64,000 nucleotides of DNA from Methylovulum sp. (GTDB lineage Bacteria > Pseudomonadota > Gammaproteobacteria > Methylococcales > Methylomonadaceae). Below are positions 19,501-27,896 of the stretch, piece after piece. A program made the position numbers and the translations under genes. The stretch's first letter is position 1. Every line of letters starts with the position of its first letter. The DNA is taken from assembly GCF_028687615.1 (NCBI RefSeq), contig NZ_JAQTZU010000005.1, positions 62,001 to 126,000 on the forward strand. Direction: 5' to 3'. Under the pieces are notes generated by a model. It was not told the DNA's origin and searched no databases. It worked only from the letters and a program-made list of their open reading frames with translations.

Positions 19501-22500
19501 CAAACCACCAAAGCGGCGCGGGTCAAGGGTGCTGGCAATGCCTACCTGACCGAATATCATAACGAATGGGAAACAGCTGGGCATTGTCAAGGGCTATCGG
19601 CAGAGGCTCCGCTTGATTGCCGCTTTACGCCAGCTAAAGCGGGCGTTTATCGGGCCATCGCAACTATTAAGGACACCAAAGGCAAGGCTCACTCCACGAC
19701 ACTGAGCACTTATGCCGTCGGTGATGATTTTGTGGTCTGGAACAATGAAAACGATAGCGGCCTGACTATCGTGCCTGAAAGCACGTCTTATAAAATTGGC
19801 GATACCGCCCGTTATCTGGTGAAAAACCCCTATCCGAACGCCAAGGCGTTGATCACCATCGAGCGTTACGGGGTCATCGACCATTTCGTGCAAACGTTCA
19901 CCACCTCCACGCCCGTGGTCGAATTCAAAATCAAACCGGAGCACTTGCCGGGGTTTTATCTTTCCGTAGTCATTGTGTCGCCGCGTGTGGACAAACCATT
20001 GGATTTGGGTCAAGTTGACCTGGGCAAACCTACTTACCGTATGGGTTATGTGACCGTGCCGGTAAAAGACCCGTATAAAGAAATGCGGATTACCGCCCAA
20101 ACCGACCGGGAGATTTACAAGCCCCGCGACAAAGTGACCGTCAAGCTTCATGCCGAACCGCGCATGAAGGATAAAAACGAGCCTATCGAATTGGCGGTAG
20201 CGGTGCTTGATGAATCGGTGTTTGACCTTATCGCAGGCGGCAAAAGCTATTACGATCCCTACCAGGGCTTCTACACGTTGGACAGCCTGGACCTTGGCAA
20301 TTACAGCTTGCTGACCCGGCTGGTGGGGCGGCAACGCTTTGAGAAAAAAGGCGCGAATCCGGGGGGCGATGGCGGCGCCAATTTAAGTATGCGCTCGTTG
20401 TTCAAATTCATCAGTTATTGGAACGCGGAACTTAAAACCGACAACAAAGGCGATGCGACCATCAGCTTTGATGCGCCGGATAATCTGACGGGCTGGCGTA
20501 TTCTGGCGATTGCGACCACGCCGACCGACCGTTTTGGTTTAGGCGATGCCAATTTTAAAGTCAACCGTCCGACCGAAGTGCGCCCAGTGTTGCCCAATCA
20601 AGTCATGGAAGGCGATCACTTCGATGCCGGTTTCAGCGTCATGAACCGTACCGACAAACCGCGTACCCTGAAAGTAAGCATCCACGCCGAAGGCCAGCTT
20701 GATGCGGCTAAAACGCCTGCCGACCTGACTAAGACTGTCACCATCGAACCTTACAAACGAGTCACGGTATCGATGCCAATCCAAACCACGGCAGTGGCGC
20801 AAACGCGCGATACCCAAGCAGGCAATTTGCGCTTTACCATCACGGCGGGGGATAGGCTGGACAGCGACGGCCTGGTGCATAGTCTGCCGGTCAATAAGCG
20901 CCGCAGCCTCAATGTCGCAGCGAATTACGGCACCACGACCCAAAATAAGATTGACGAAGCTATCCAGTTCCCCAAAGACATGCTGCCGGATATTGGCAGT
21001 GTCAGCGTTATTGCTTCGCCGACCGTTATTGGCAATGTCTCAGGCGCATTTAAGTACATGCGCGATTACCCGTATCTGTGCTGGGAGCAAAAGCTCAGTA
21101 AAGGGGTCATGGCGGCACATTATAAGAACCTAAAAGCCTACCTGCCCGATTCGTTGCAATGGGAAGGCAGCGAGTCCCTGTCGCAAACAACGCTGGAGCA
21201 AGCGGCAAGTTTTCAAGCGGCAAACGGTGGCATGACCTATTTTGTCGCCCAAGACCGCTATGTGGATCCTTACCTAAGCGCTTATACGGCGATTGCCTTT
21301 AACTGGCTGCGTAAAAGTGGCTATACGATTCCTGATGAGGTGGAAAACAAGCTGCACACCTATTTGGGTAATTTGCTTAAGAATGATGCCGTGCCTGATT
21401 TTTATTCCGAAGGCATGACCTCCACGGTACGCGCCGTGGCTTTGGCGGCATTGGCAGAACGTGGAAAAGTCAGCCTATCGGATCTGGAACGCTACCAGCC
21501 GCATGTGAAGAAAATGTCCTTGTTTGGCAAGAGCCACTTCTTGCAAGCGGCGTTAGCGGTCAAAGATGGTGAAAAATATGCGCCGGAGGTGGCGAACATG
21601 ATACTGGCCACTGCCAATCAAACAGGCGGCAAATTTGTATTCAGCGAAACCTGGGATGACAGCTATACCCGTATTTTGGCGTCGCCCCTTCGCGAAAACT
21701 GTGCCGTGCTGGACGCTTTCACGGCCTATGGCGAACGCGGAAGCGGCAAGAATCTGGTTGGCGATGTCCCGTTTAAATTGGTACGCGCGATTACGCAGAG
21801 CCGCAAGAACCGCGACCATTGGGAAAACACCCAGGAAAACATGTTCTGTATGAATGCGCTGATTGAATTCGCACGGATTTATGAAAAGGATAAACCGGAC
21901 ATGACCGTGACTGCCGCCATGGACAGGGTCAGTTTTGGCAAGGCGGTTTTCAAGGATGTCCGCGACCCGGCGGCACAATTGGAGCGACCTGTCAAAGCCG
22001 GTGATGCAGGCCGTAAAACTTCCGTGCAAATCCAGCGCATAGGCCAGGGACGGCTTTACTTTGCGACACGCCTGGCTTACGCGCTGCCATCGGCACTGGA
22101 CAACGCCGCCAATGCCGGCATTGAAGTGCACCGTGAATACAGCGTTGAGCGGGCGGGAAAATGGGAGCTGCTGAAAACCCCGTTACAGATTAAACGTGGC
22201 GAGCTAATCCGCGTCGATCTTTATGTTTCAGTCCCGGCGGCGCGTAATTTTGTCGTGGTCGATGATGCGGTGGCTGGTGGCTTGGAGCCCGTGAACCGCG
22301 ACCTGGCGACAGCTTCTGAAGTCGATGCCAAAAAAGGCGATTTCAACGCGGCGGGCGGGGCTTTTTGGTTTAAATATTCAGACTGGACCGATTTCGGCGC
22401 CAGCTTCTGGAGTTTCTACCATCAGGAAATACGCCATGATTCCGTGCGTTTTTACTCCGATTACCTGCCAGCCGGAAATTATCATCTGTCTTATACGGCG

Positions 22501-22611
22501 CAGGCTATTGCCACGGGTGCATTCAGTGTATTACCGGCAATGGCCCAGGAAATGTATGATCCTGATGTTTATGGCAAGACAGAGGCGATAAACCTTCAGG
22601 TTGGCGAATAA
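16576..22611 (+). CDS. Giant bacterial alpha-2-macroglobulin with thioester motif
   Basis: 2011 residues, longer than E. coli YfhM (about 1650). Bacterial macroglobulins are periplasmic protease traps that guard the cell envelope and typically pair with PbpC, as here. The N-terminus has a signal peptide (MCFNRQVLTCVVALSIFWLAADVHA) with no lipobox, so the protein may be soluble rather than a lipoprotein. A CWEQ thioester motif (Cys1502, in YLCWEQKLSKG) marks the trapping class. The macroglobulin core is visible around residues 1275-1330 (SLFKFISYWNAELKTD, DNLTGWRILAIATT), and a terpenoid-toroid TED region follows the thioester. An N-terminal Ig-like region around residues 40-75 and the repeated MG-like domains account for the length. 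pbpC starts 223 bp downstream on the same strand. Confidence 0.92.
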   Translation: MCFNRQVLTCVVALSIFWLAADVHAAYDSAAIPEFKGLQVIRITPDGEDVPAGKQIVIQFDRPVVPIGKMERPSSEIPVIITPALACEWRWLNTSALACNLPDKAALKEATRYTLEIEPGIKAEDGATIPDSFHHGFITQRPDVNYHEFREWKSPGHPVIRLVFNQAVDKESVAQHVFWNVGDKAERVAVQVSADSADHEPPQWMPIPGENALLFFNKQPLQKSDDDLHKSSGKEARRIWLVEPVQELPLDTHIILKTEPGLMSALGPEPGVSSSPVAELDTYPEFTFLGIKCTVNSGEELWIPAGQKPSGKCDPMRPVDLSFSTPVERGTLGDRVIFNPPVGGWKKISEAETITQEPEEGGDNAEVGYQFSQPHSKGAVYDVWLPGGLKVAQDYTVHSQAATTFFERLWHWLQSWFKPAAPVIVEVQDIFDRKLQQPIAASFATAHRNPNFVLDYSDAVLEKGVDSEVPFYVNNLNNYRFDYRAVTAQGADKQQTFRKAIPRVEDVQFAVPFGVREMLDGRTGALFGTLQTDPVINNSYFPRLFAQVTPYQVHYKLGHFNSLVWVTDMATGQPVADARVSLYQDAFTTLHTATDISAKASTDTSGVALLPGTDTLDPDLSITTRYQDEASRYFLSVEKDDDMALLPIAQSFTIDTYRASGSVAVYPYKQMRYGHTHAWGTTAQGIYRAGDIIQYKIYVRNQDNNGFIPPPAGSYRLKIIDPMGKEVHERKDISLSAFGGTSGEFTVPKAGAVGWYQFKLIGDFAKKPENAQETNQHQPDTDNDSADKKTWLPMRVLVSDFTPSPFRVSNQLNGDLFHAGEQVNVATHAELHSGGAYTDAATRVTALLESAPFSAKHPLAKNFQFDSYQNETPSQQIFQKIDKVNDKGESALHFATGTPQVVYGKLLVESAVADDRGKYISSQARADYLGVDRLVGLYSSEWLYQVGKAGKLQYIVVDERGNPAKGTAVEIALEHQTTKAARVKGAGNAYLTEYHNEWETAGHCQGLSAEAPLDCRFTPAKAGVYRAIATIKDTKGKAHSTTLSTYAVGDDFVVWNNENDSGLTIVPESTSYKIGDTARYLVKNPYPNAKALITIERYGVIDHFVQTFTTSTPVVEFKIKPEHLPGFYLSVVIVSPRVDKPLDLGQVDLGKPTYRMGYVTVPVKDPYKEMRITAQTDREIYKPRDKVTVKLHAEPRMKDKNEPIELAVAVLDESVFDLIAGGKSYYDPYQGFYTLDSLDLGNYSLLTRLVGRQRFEKKGANPGGDGGANLSMRSLFKFISYWNAELKTDNKGDATISFDAPDNLTGWRILAIATTPTDRFGLGDANFKVNRPTEVRPVLPNQVMEGDHFDAGFSVMNRTDKPRTLKVSIHAEGQLDAAKTPADLTKTVTIEPYKRVTVSMPIQTTAVAQTRDTQAGNLRFTITAGDRLDSDGLVHSLPVNKRRSLNVAANYGTTTQNKIDEAIQFPKDMLPDIGSVSVIASPTVIGNVSGAFKYMRDYPYLCWEQKLSKGVMAAHYKNLKAYLPDSLQWEGSESLSQTTLEQAASFQAANGGMTYFVAQDRYVDPYLSAYTAIAFNWLRKSGYTIPDEVENKLHTYLGNLLKNDAVPDFYSEGMTSTVRAVALAALAERGKVSLSDLERYQPHVKKMSLFGKSHFLQAALAVKDGEKYAPEVANMILATANQTGGKFVFSETWDDSYTRILASPLRENCAVLDAFTAYGERGSGKNLVGDVPFKLVRAITQSRKNRDHWENTQENMFCMNALIEFARIYEKDKPDMTVTAAMDRVSFGKAVFKDVRDPAAQLERPVKAGDAGRKTSVQIQRIGQGRLYFATRLAYALPSALDNAANAGIEVHREYSVERAGKWELLKTPLQIKRGELIRVDLYVSVPAARNFVVVDDAVAGGLEPVNRDLATASEVDAKKGDFNAAGGAFWFKYSDWTDFGASFWSFYHQEIRHDSVRFYSDYLPAGNYHLSYTAQAIATGAFSVLPAMAQEMYDPDVYGKTEAINLQVGE

Positions 22612-22667
22612 GTAATGGGGCATAAGTTTTTTAACAAAATGAAAAAACTATTTGCCCCCTTCTTATT

Positions 22668-22722
22668 TACCACGAAGGGCACGAAGAACACGAAGTTAAT
22701 TATTTTTCTTCGTGATCTTCGT
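22668..22722. repeat. CACGAAG tandem / inverted repeat between the macroglobulin gene and pbpC
   Basis: ACCACGAAGGGCACGAAG then AACACGAAG (22668-22695) is followed by the inverted CTTCGTGATCTTCGT (22708-22722). A shortened relative, CCACGAAAAACACAAAAAACACGAAA, sits at about 11569-11595 upstream of ybiT. This is a dispersed, hairpin-forming intergenic family. Confidence 0.5.
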
Positions 22723-22834
22723 ACCCTCGGCACACCGCTACGCTGCTCCTGCATTGCCCTACCTCCTGCATCCATGCAGTCGTTCGTGGTGAGTAAAAAA
22801 TATTAAAAGACTTTTTAAAGGCTGCTTATTTGTT

Positions 22835-25033
22835 ATGGCAACTAGACGCTACGGCAAAATGGCGCTCCGCACAACCCTAGCGGTGCTTGCGCTGCTGGTG
22901 TTGAAAACGCTATGGGATATTGAGACGCCGAGCTTATCGTTGCGTACCGCCAGTTCCGGTACACAGCGTTTTCAGGTGCTGGATCGCCAAGGCAAGCCGT
23001 TGGGAATTTCTTACCAAAACCGTTTCAATACGATGGCTATCGTCCCCTTACATGCCATACCCGAATGGTTAAGACAGGCGTTTGTCACCTCGGAAGACAG
23101 GCAGTTCTTTGAGCACCATGGGGTAAACTGGACGGCACGGGCTAGCGCCCTATGGCAAAACCTTCGGGCTGGTAAGTCTGTGCGTGGCGCCAGCACGATT
23201 ACCGAGCAAGTTGTGCGCATTATCCATCCGCGCCCGCGCACGCTTTGGTCACGCTGGCTTGAAGGCTTCGAAGCGGCATTGCTGGAGAACCATGCCAGCA
23301 AAGGTGAACTGCTTGAATTCTACCTCAATCAAGTGCCTTATGCCGCTAACCGCCGGGGTGTCGCACAAGCGGCCCGCTATTATTTCAACCGCGATCTGGG
23401 CACATTAACCCATAAAGAAATGCTGGCATTGGCTGTGCTGCCCCGTGCGCCGTCAGCACTCGACCTCTATAAAAATTCTGATGCCATTGAGCCTGCCATG
23501 ACAAGATTAGCGCAAGCGATGGCTGATCGCGGCGAATTACCTGCGCAGGAACGGCAACAACTGGCCGCGCAAAAATTAGCCCTAGAGCCGCCGTTACCAC
23601 CGTTAAACGCCAGCCATTTCATCAATTACATCCGCGAAACCATCCCCTATCATTTAAGCGACAACGGTGTGCTGCTAACCACACTGGATGGCGATTTGCA
23701 GCATAAAGCACAAGATTTCCTGGATGAGCGCATCAAAGCATTACAGCGAAAACAAGTGCGCAACGGTGCTGTCATGGTCGTGGATCATCGCACAGGCGAA
23801 ATTCTGGTTTGGGCGGTCGGCGGGGCTATTAATGATCATGTTAACAATGCAACTCCTGGCGGTGCTATTGATGCCGTGCGCGCACCGCGCCAACCGGGTT
23901 CGTCAATGAAACCGTTCTTATATGCGCTGGCGCTTGACGCTGGCTGGTCGCCAGCAACAGAGTTAAATGACGCGCCTATGGCTGAGGCCATCGGTTCAGG
24001 CTTGCATGATTTCCACAATTACAGCCATCTGTTTTACGGCAAAATTTCCCTGAGAGAAGCACTCGGTAATTCGCTCAATATTCCGGCATTACAAACGATT
24101 GCTTTTGTCACACCAACACGCTATTTGGATACGCTACATGCGCTGGGCTTTGCCAGCCTGATACAGCCCGTTGAATTTTATAAGGAAGGCCTTGCGCTGG
24201 GCAATGGCGAAGTGACGTTATTCGAAATGGTGCAAGCCTATAGCGCCTTGGCCAGTCGCGGTGTATTCCGGTCTCTCACGCCGTTACCGCAGTCGCCCTT
24301 CACACGCAAAAACAGCCGCGTCTATTCGCCAGAAGCCGCCTCGCTGATTGCCAACATCCTCTCCGACCCGTTTGCCCGCAGACGTGAATTCGGCGCGGAA
24401 AGTGTGCTTAACCTTCCCGTACAAACCGCAGTTAAGACGGGCACATCGACCGATTATCACGATGCCTGGGTGCTTGGTTTTGATTCGCACTACGCGGTAG
24501 GTGTGTGGCTTGGCAATTTGGACCAAACGCCGATGGACGGGATTACCGGATCAACCGGCCCTGCTTTGGTGCTGCACAGCCTATTTTCCGAGCTTGCAGG
24601 ACGCGAAAAACCGGAGCCGCTTTATTTAAGCCCCAAATTAACCCAGCAGGAAATATGCACCCATTACGACCAAGCTACCGGAAAAAATAACTGTTTTCCA
24701 CGCACAGAATATTTCATCATTGGCAGCGAACCGAACCTTACGCAACCTGCACAGCCTTCGGGACGCCTTGAATTGCTCAGACCAACCCAAGGCTTGCAAA
24801 TTGCCTACGACCCACGGATTCCTGCTAATGTGCAAGCATTCGAATTTGTCGCAGACGGTATGAGAGCAGGCCGTAACCTTGAGTGGCTACTTAATGGCAA
24901 AGCCATCGCCACAACACAAACCGGTCATTTCTTGTGGCCCATTAAACCAGGCTATTATTCCCTACGGGCCAAAGAAACGGGTGATAAGGAAAAAACGCTT
25001 GTTTCCGATATTGTTCTTTTTAATGTGAAGTAA
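22835..25033 (+). CDS. pbpC: Bifunctional penicillin-binding protein 1C
   Basis: 732 residues; makes glycan strands and carries a transpeptidase module. A single membrane anchor (residues about 9-27) is followed by a GT51 transglycosylase (FVTSEDRQFFEHHGVNW, RGASTITEQVVR, LLEFYLNQVPYAANRRGV). The transpeptidase has SxxK in PGSSMKPF, SxN as GNSLN and KTG as VKTGTS. The C-terminal BiPBP_C domain (PTQGLQIAYDPRIPAN to KPGYYSLRA) is specific to PbpC. The E. coli protein is about 770 residues. It follows the macroglobulin gene, the standard neighbour, suggesting joint envelope repair and defence. The ATG at 22835 lacks a strong ribosome site. Confidence 0.95.
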   Translation: MATRRYGKMALRTTLAVLALLVLKTLWDIETPSLSLRTASSGTQRFQVLDRQGKPLGISYQNRFNTMAIVPLHAIPEWLRQAFVTSEDRQFFEHHGVNWTARASALWQNLRAGKSVRGASTITEQVVRIIHPRPRTLWSRWLEGFEAALLENHASKGELLEFYLNQVPYAANRRGVAQAARYYFNRDLGTLTHKEMLALAVLPRAPSALDLYKNSDAIEPAMTRLAQAMADRGELPAQERQQLAAQKLALEPPLPPLNASHFINYIRETIPYHLSDNGVLLTTLDGDLQHKAQDFLDERIKALQRKQVRNGAVMVVDHRTGEILVWAVGGAINDHVNNATPGGAIDAVRAPRQPGSSMKPFLYALALDAGWSPATELNDAPMAEAIGSGLHDFHNYSHLFYGKISLREALGNSLNIPALQTIAFVTPTRYLDTLHALGFASLIQPVEFYKEGLALGNGEVTLFEMVQAYSALASRGVFRSLTPLPQSPFTRKNSRVYSPEAASLIANILSDPFARRREFGAESVLNLPVQTAVKTGTSTDYHDAWVLGFDSHYAVGVWLGNLDQTPMDGITGSTGPALVLHSLFSELAGREKPEPLYLSPKLTQQEICTHYDQATGKNNCFPRTEYFIIGSEPNLTQPAQPSGRLELLRPTQGLQIAYDPRIPANVQAFEFVADGMRAGRNLEWLLNGKAIATTQTGHFLWPIKPGYYSLRAKETGDKEKTLVSDIVLFNVK

Positions 25034-25162
25034 ACCCGATACTTTTATGTCTGACGAATACCCAAAAATCATGCCTTATAATCTGAATTGGGTGGTTTTT
25101 ATGTTGGATTCCATCGGGATGGGTATTGCTGAAAGTCCAGCCGTCGCCAATAAATTGCCAAA

Positions 25163-25351
25163 ATGATCGGGCCAGCCCAGTGCGCCCAAAAAACGCCACA
25201 GCTATTCAGCCGTGACCGCCATCAAACCCAAGACGAGATGGTATGGGCGGTGAAGAAATACATCCATTTCTACAATACCGAACGGATACATTCCTCGATT
25301 AGTTCGGTTTCACCCAACCAATGTGAACAGGTTTTTCTAAAACAGGCTTAA
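25163..25351 (+). pseudogene. IS3-family transposase C-terminal remnant
   Basis: The last part of this frame reads RHQTQDEMVWAVKKYIHFY, then NTERIHSSISSVSPNQ, typical of the extreme C-terminus of IS3-type OrfB DDE transposases (YIHFYNxxRIHSSL). No upstream integrase core or OrfA is present between pbpC and here, so it is a decayed fragment. A probable IS end follows near 25352-25382. It marks the left edge of the accessory island. Confidence 0.75.
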
Positions 25352-25538
25352 CGGATTGTCCAAATTTACTTGACCATTACAGGCTTGTGTGGTCATGTCG
25401 ATTTTCCCCAAGTATGGGATGAAAAGTTCGTTCGCAATAAATAGCGATGTTCCGTTGGCAGTCTTTTTACTGAGGCGATGACAGGACATTTTTTTATATC
25501 GGATTAGCCATACCTTTACACCATTCCGCCAAGGGAAC

Positions 25539-25578
25539 TATCATTAAACCGTAACCAAAATGTCATTTTTTTGTAACT
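25539..25578 (+). promoter_or_regulatory. Pho-box-like array (four half-sites, 11-bp period)
   Basis: TATCATT (25539), CGTAACC (25550), TGTCATT (25561) and TGTAACT (25572) start exactly 11 bp apart with 4-bp A/T-rich spacers. That is the geometry of PhoB sites (7-bp CTGTCAT-type repeats, 4-bp spacer). The third and fourth form the best pair. The array ends 56 bp before the ATG of a secreted phosphoesterase, fitting phosphate-starvation control. Confidence 0.65.
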
Positions 25579-25634
25579 ATTGATTGTTAGCCTTGCAAAT
25601 CCAATTACAACATTTGTTAATCTAGAGGTTATTC

Positions 25635-26681
25635 ATGAATAAAAAAGTAAAATTACTGAGCTATGCGGCACTTGGCTTAATTGTGAATTTATCGGCATCA
25701 ACCATCGTACATGCCGGCTCATTCTCATTTGGCCTGTGGGGCGACATGCCCTATGCCAAAAATGGTGACGGTCTTAAAACTGGCGATAAAATGACCCGCT
25801 TGGTTGATAGCATGAACGCTTCAAACCTTGCCTTCACTATATTTGATGGCGACACCAAAGACGGTAGTTCAGTATGTACTGACAGCGCACTTGGACAAGA
25901 GTCCATTGATTTCTTTAATAGCGTTAAAGCACCAACTGTCTATGTATTGGGCGACAATGAATGGACTGACTGTCACCGCATCAATAACGGCGGCTATAAC
26001 AACTTGGAACGCCTTAACTACCTGCGCCAAACCATGTTTGTTGATGACTACAGCTTTGGTCAAACAAAAATGAAACTGCGTCGCCAAGGCCACGCACAAG
26101 GGCTTTATTCAGAAAACAGCTTGTGGGCGCATAGAGGCGTCGTATTTGTAACCTTGAACGTTCCTGGCAGCAACAACAACAAAGTAAATGACGGTGAGTG
26201 CATTAATGCCAAAAGCGTCCGCACCCAAGCCGAGTGTGATGCTGACAATGCTGAATATGCAGCACGCGACACCGCCAATATTGAATTTTTGCACAAGTCT
26301 TTTGAAATTGCCAAAAGACGCAATGCCATTGGCTTGATGGTTGCCATACAAGCAGATCCTGTTTTTGATATACCAGAAACAGAGACTGTTGACGAAAGAA
26401 ATACTGTAGTTGATGGTCTGCCACCGCATGAAGGCTATGATGCTTTCTTAGCCGCATTAACAGAAGAAACTAATGCGTTTAAAGGTCAAGTTGTGTTGGT
26501 ACATGGTGACACGCACTTTTATAAAATTGACAAGCCACTGATCAATCAAGCCAATTTAATCAAAAACTTCACTCGTGTTGAAACTTTCGGTAGCCCAAAC
26601 TTGCATTGGATTAAAGTCACTGTAGATGCTAACAATCCAAATGTGTTCACCTTCCAGCCTATGATTGTCCCAGGAAACTAA
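25635..26681 (+). CDS. Secreted calcineurin-like metallophosphoesterase
   Basis: 348 residues. A signal peptide (ending STIVHA, cleavage before GSFSF) exports it. Metal-site motifs of the metallophosphatase superfamily are visible in order: LWGDMPY, TIFDGDTKDGS, VLGDNEWTDCH (the GDNE/H block) and VHGDTHFYKID near the C-terminus. Substrate is unknown; an extracytoplasmic phosphoester hydrolase scavenging phosphate is likely because a PhoB-like array lies directly upstream. AGAGG precedes the ATG (25635). The gene stands alone between an IS3 remnant and a REP-type transposase, so it may have been acquired. A 12-bp-stem hairpin follows 20 bp after the stop. Confidence 0.8.
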   Translation: MNKKVKLLSYAALGLIVNLSASTIVHAGSFSFGLWGDMPYAKNGDGLKTGDKMTRLVDSMNASNLAFTIFDGDTKDGSSVCTDSALGQESIDFFNSVKAPTVYVLGDNEWTDCHRINNGGYNNLERLNYLRQTMFVDDYSFGQTKMKLRRQGHAQGLYSENSLWAHRGVVFVTLNVPGSNNNKVNDGECINAKSVRTQAECDADNAEYAARDTANIEFLHKSFEIAKRRNAIGLMVAIQADPVFDIPETETVDERNTVVDGLPPHEGYDAFLAALTEETNAFKGQVVLVHGDTHFYKIDKPLINQANLIKNFTRVETFGSPNLHWIKVTVDANNPNVFTFQPMIVPGN

Positions 26682-26701
26682 ACGTTTCTTCTTCTGAAAA
26701 A

Positions 26702-26730
26702 CTGGGCGGCACAGCCTGTGTGCTGCCCAG
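26702..26730 (+). terminator. Hairpin after the phosphoesterase gene
   Basis: CTGGGCGGCACA pairs with TGTGTGCTGCCCAG over about 12 bp with a short loop. It lies 20 bp after the stop codon. No U-tract follows, so intrinsic termination is only possible, not certain. Confidence 0.45.
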
Positions 26731-26799
26731 CACACTAACCCCAATGGTTCAAAATACTTTCGTTTGAAATACCGATTTGATGGTAAGGAAAAAATGTTG

Positions 26800-27225
26800 G
26801 CGCGTAGGATGCGGCGAGGTACGAACCGCATCATTCGGGAGACACGGCTCCATTTAAACCATGACCGAATACCGCCGTTTCCGACATCCCGGAACCACTT
26901 GGTTTTTCACGCTGAACTTGGCCGGACGCCGGGGAAACCGGTTGTTGACTGACCGAACAGACCTGTTGCGGGCGGCCTTCCCCCATGTAAAAGTCAAGCA
27001 TCCCTATGGGATTGATGCCAGCAGCGTGGTTTTGCCCGACCACCTGCATTGCATTTTGCCCTTGCCGGACGGGGATTCCGATTTCTCTACCCGCTGGGGA
27101 TTAATCAAAGCCCATTTTTCCCGTCATCTTGAAAAACTGAGCGGATTTCAAAAAGCCGTGCAAAACGGGGCGGGCGAGGCGTGTACCCACGGGGCATGGC
27201 AAAGGCGTTTTGGGGAACACTTGAT
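26800..27225 (+). repeat. 426-bp duplication, copy 1
   Basis: Read by eye, this block is identical to 29816-30241. It holds the left REP palindrome, the leader and the first 365 bases of the transposase gene. Downstream the two copies diverge abruptly. Confidence 0.9.
26807..26833. repeat. REP palindrome, left of transposase copy 1
   Basis: GATGCGG and CCGCATC pair around GCGAGGTACGAA. The same sequence recurs inverted at 27424-27450 and directly at 29823-29849. It is the probable recognition hairpin of the adjacent transposase. Confidence 0.75.
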
Positions 27226-27493
27226 CCGCGACGAAGCCGATTACCGGCAACATATCGGCTACATCCATTGGAACCCCGTCGATCATGGCTGGACGCAAAG
27301 TGTTAAGGATTGGCCGTATTCCAGTTTTCACCGCTATGTGCGTCGCGGGGTGCATCCAGAGAATTGGGCTAATGATGTCAATGTCTCCAACGTTACGGCG
27401 GGGGGGAGTGACGCGAACGATGCGATGCGGTTCGTACCTCACCGCATCCTAGGGACTCCTTGTGCAGCATCTGCCCCCGGCACCTTGGAATAA
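26861..27493 (+). CDS. REP-associated tyrosine transposase (RAYT), complete copy
   Basis: 210 residues of the Y1/HUH TnpA-REP family, single-strand endonucleases that excise or copy REP/BIME palindromes. The start MTEYRRFRHPGTTWFFTLNL is family-typical. The HUH motif is PDHLHCILPLPDG, and the catalytic Tyr is in the DYRQHIGYIHWNPV helix. The C-terminal part from about residue 185 (DAMRFVPHRILG) is encoded by the right-hand REP itself, so the ancestral protein may end earlier. REPs in opposite orientation bracket the gene. A second, truncated copy lies 3 kb away. Confidence 0.9.
   Translation: MTEYRRFRHPGTTWFFTLNLAGRRGNRLLTDRTDLLRAAFPHVKVKHPYGIDASSVVLPDHLHCILPLPDGDSDFSTRWGLIKAHFSRHLEKLSGFQKAVQNGAGEACTHGAWQRRFGEHLIRDEADYRQHIGYIHWNPVDHGWTQSVKDWPYSSFHRYVRRGVHPENWANDVNVSNVTAGGSDANDAMRFVPHRILGTPCAASAPGTLE
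27424..27450. repeat. REP palindrome, right of transposase copy 1 (inverted)
   Basis: GATGCGGTTCGTACCTCACC then GCATCCT is the inverted form of the left REP with one base changed. It overlaps the 3' end of the transposase frame. Confidence 0.75.
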
Positions 27494-27896
27494 ACACTAC
27501 ATGATATTTGCGCTCCCACTTGGAGTGGCTTAGACTTTCGGTCGTTCATCAGGATTCTCCTCAATTGTGTGCTTGGCGGTTCACGATTTCAAAGGTCTTG
27601 ATAGTCTCCCCTTAATGTCAAACTTTTGCTGTCTCCCCGGCAAAGCCGAGGATTTCCTATAATTGGTTAATTTAGAAAAATAATTAACATGATCTAAAAT
27701 ACCGTGGGTTCAAAAAGCAAAAGTTGGCTGAACACACCAAAGCGCACCAGCTCCAGTCTGGACTCATTACAAGCACATTACTTTACTGATGTTACGCAGA
27801 GCTACAAGATTATGGTTAGAAACTCCGATATTGAAACAGTATATCTTGTGGAAAAAATTGGTTTCTGCATAACATCAGTTACTTTAGATAAATTAA
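27494..27896. other. Intergenic, 403 bp
   Basis: AT-rich towards the right. A short frame at 27704-27925 has no ribosome site and no recognisable similarity; I regard it as chance. The promoter of the SGNH/GSCFA pair should be here, but none is clear. Confidence 0.4.

Noticed and set aside
22668-22722. CACGAAG repeats considered as a CRISPR array
   Set aside because: Units are 9 bp without spacers; not CRISPR.
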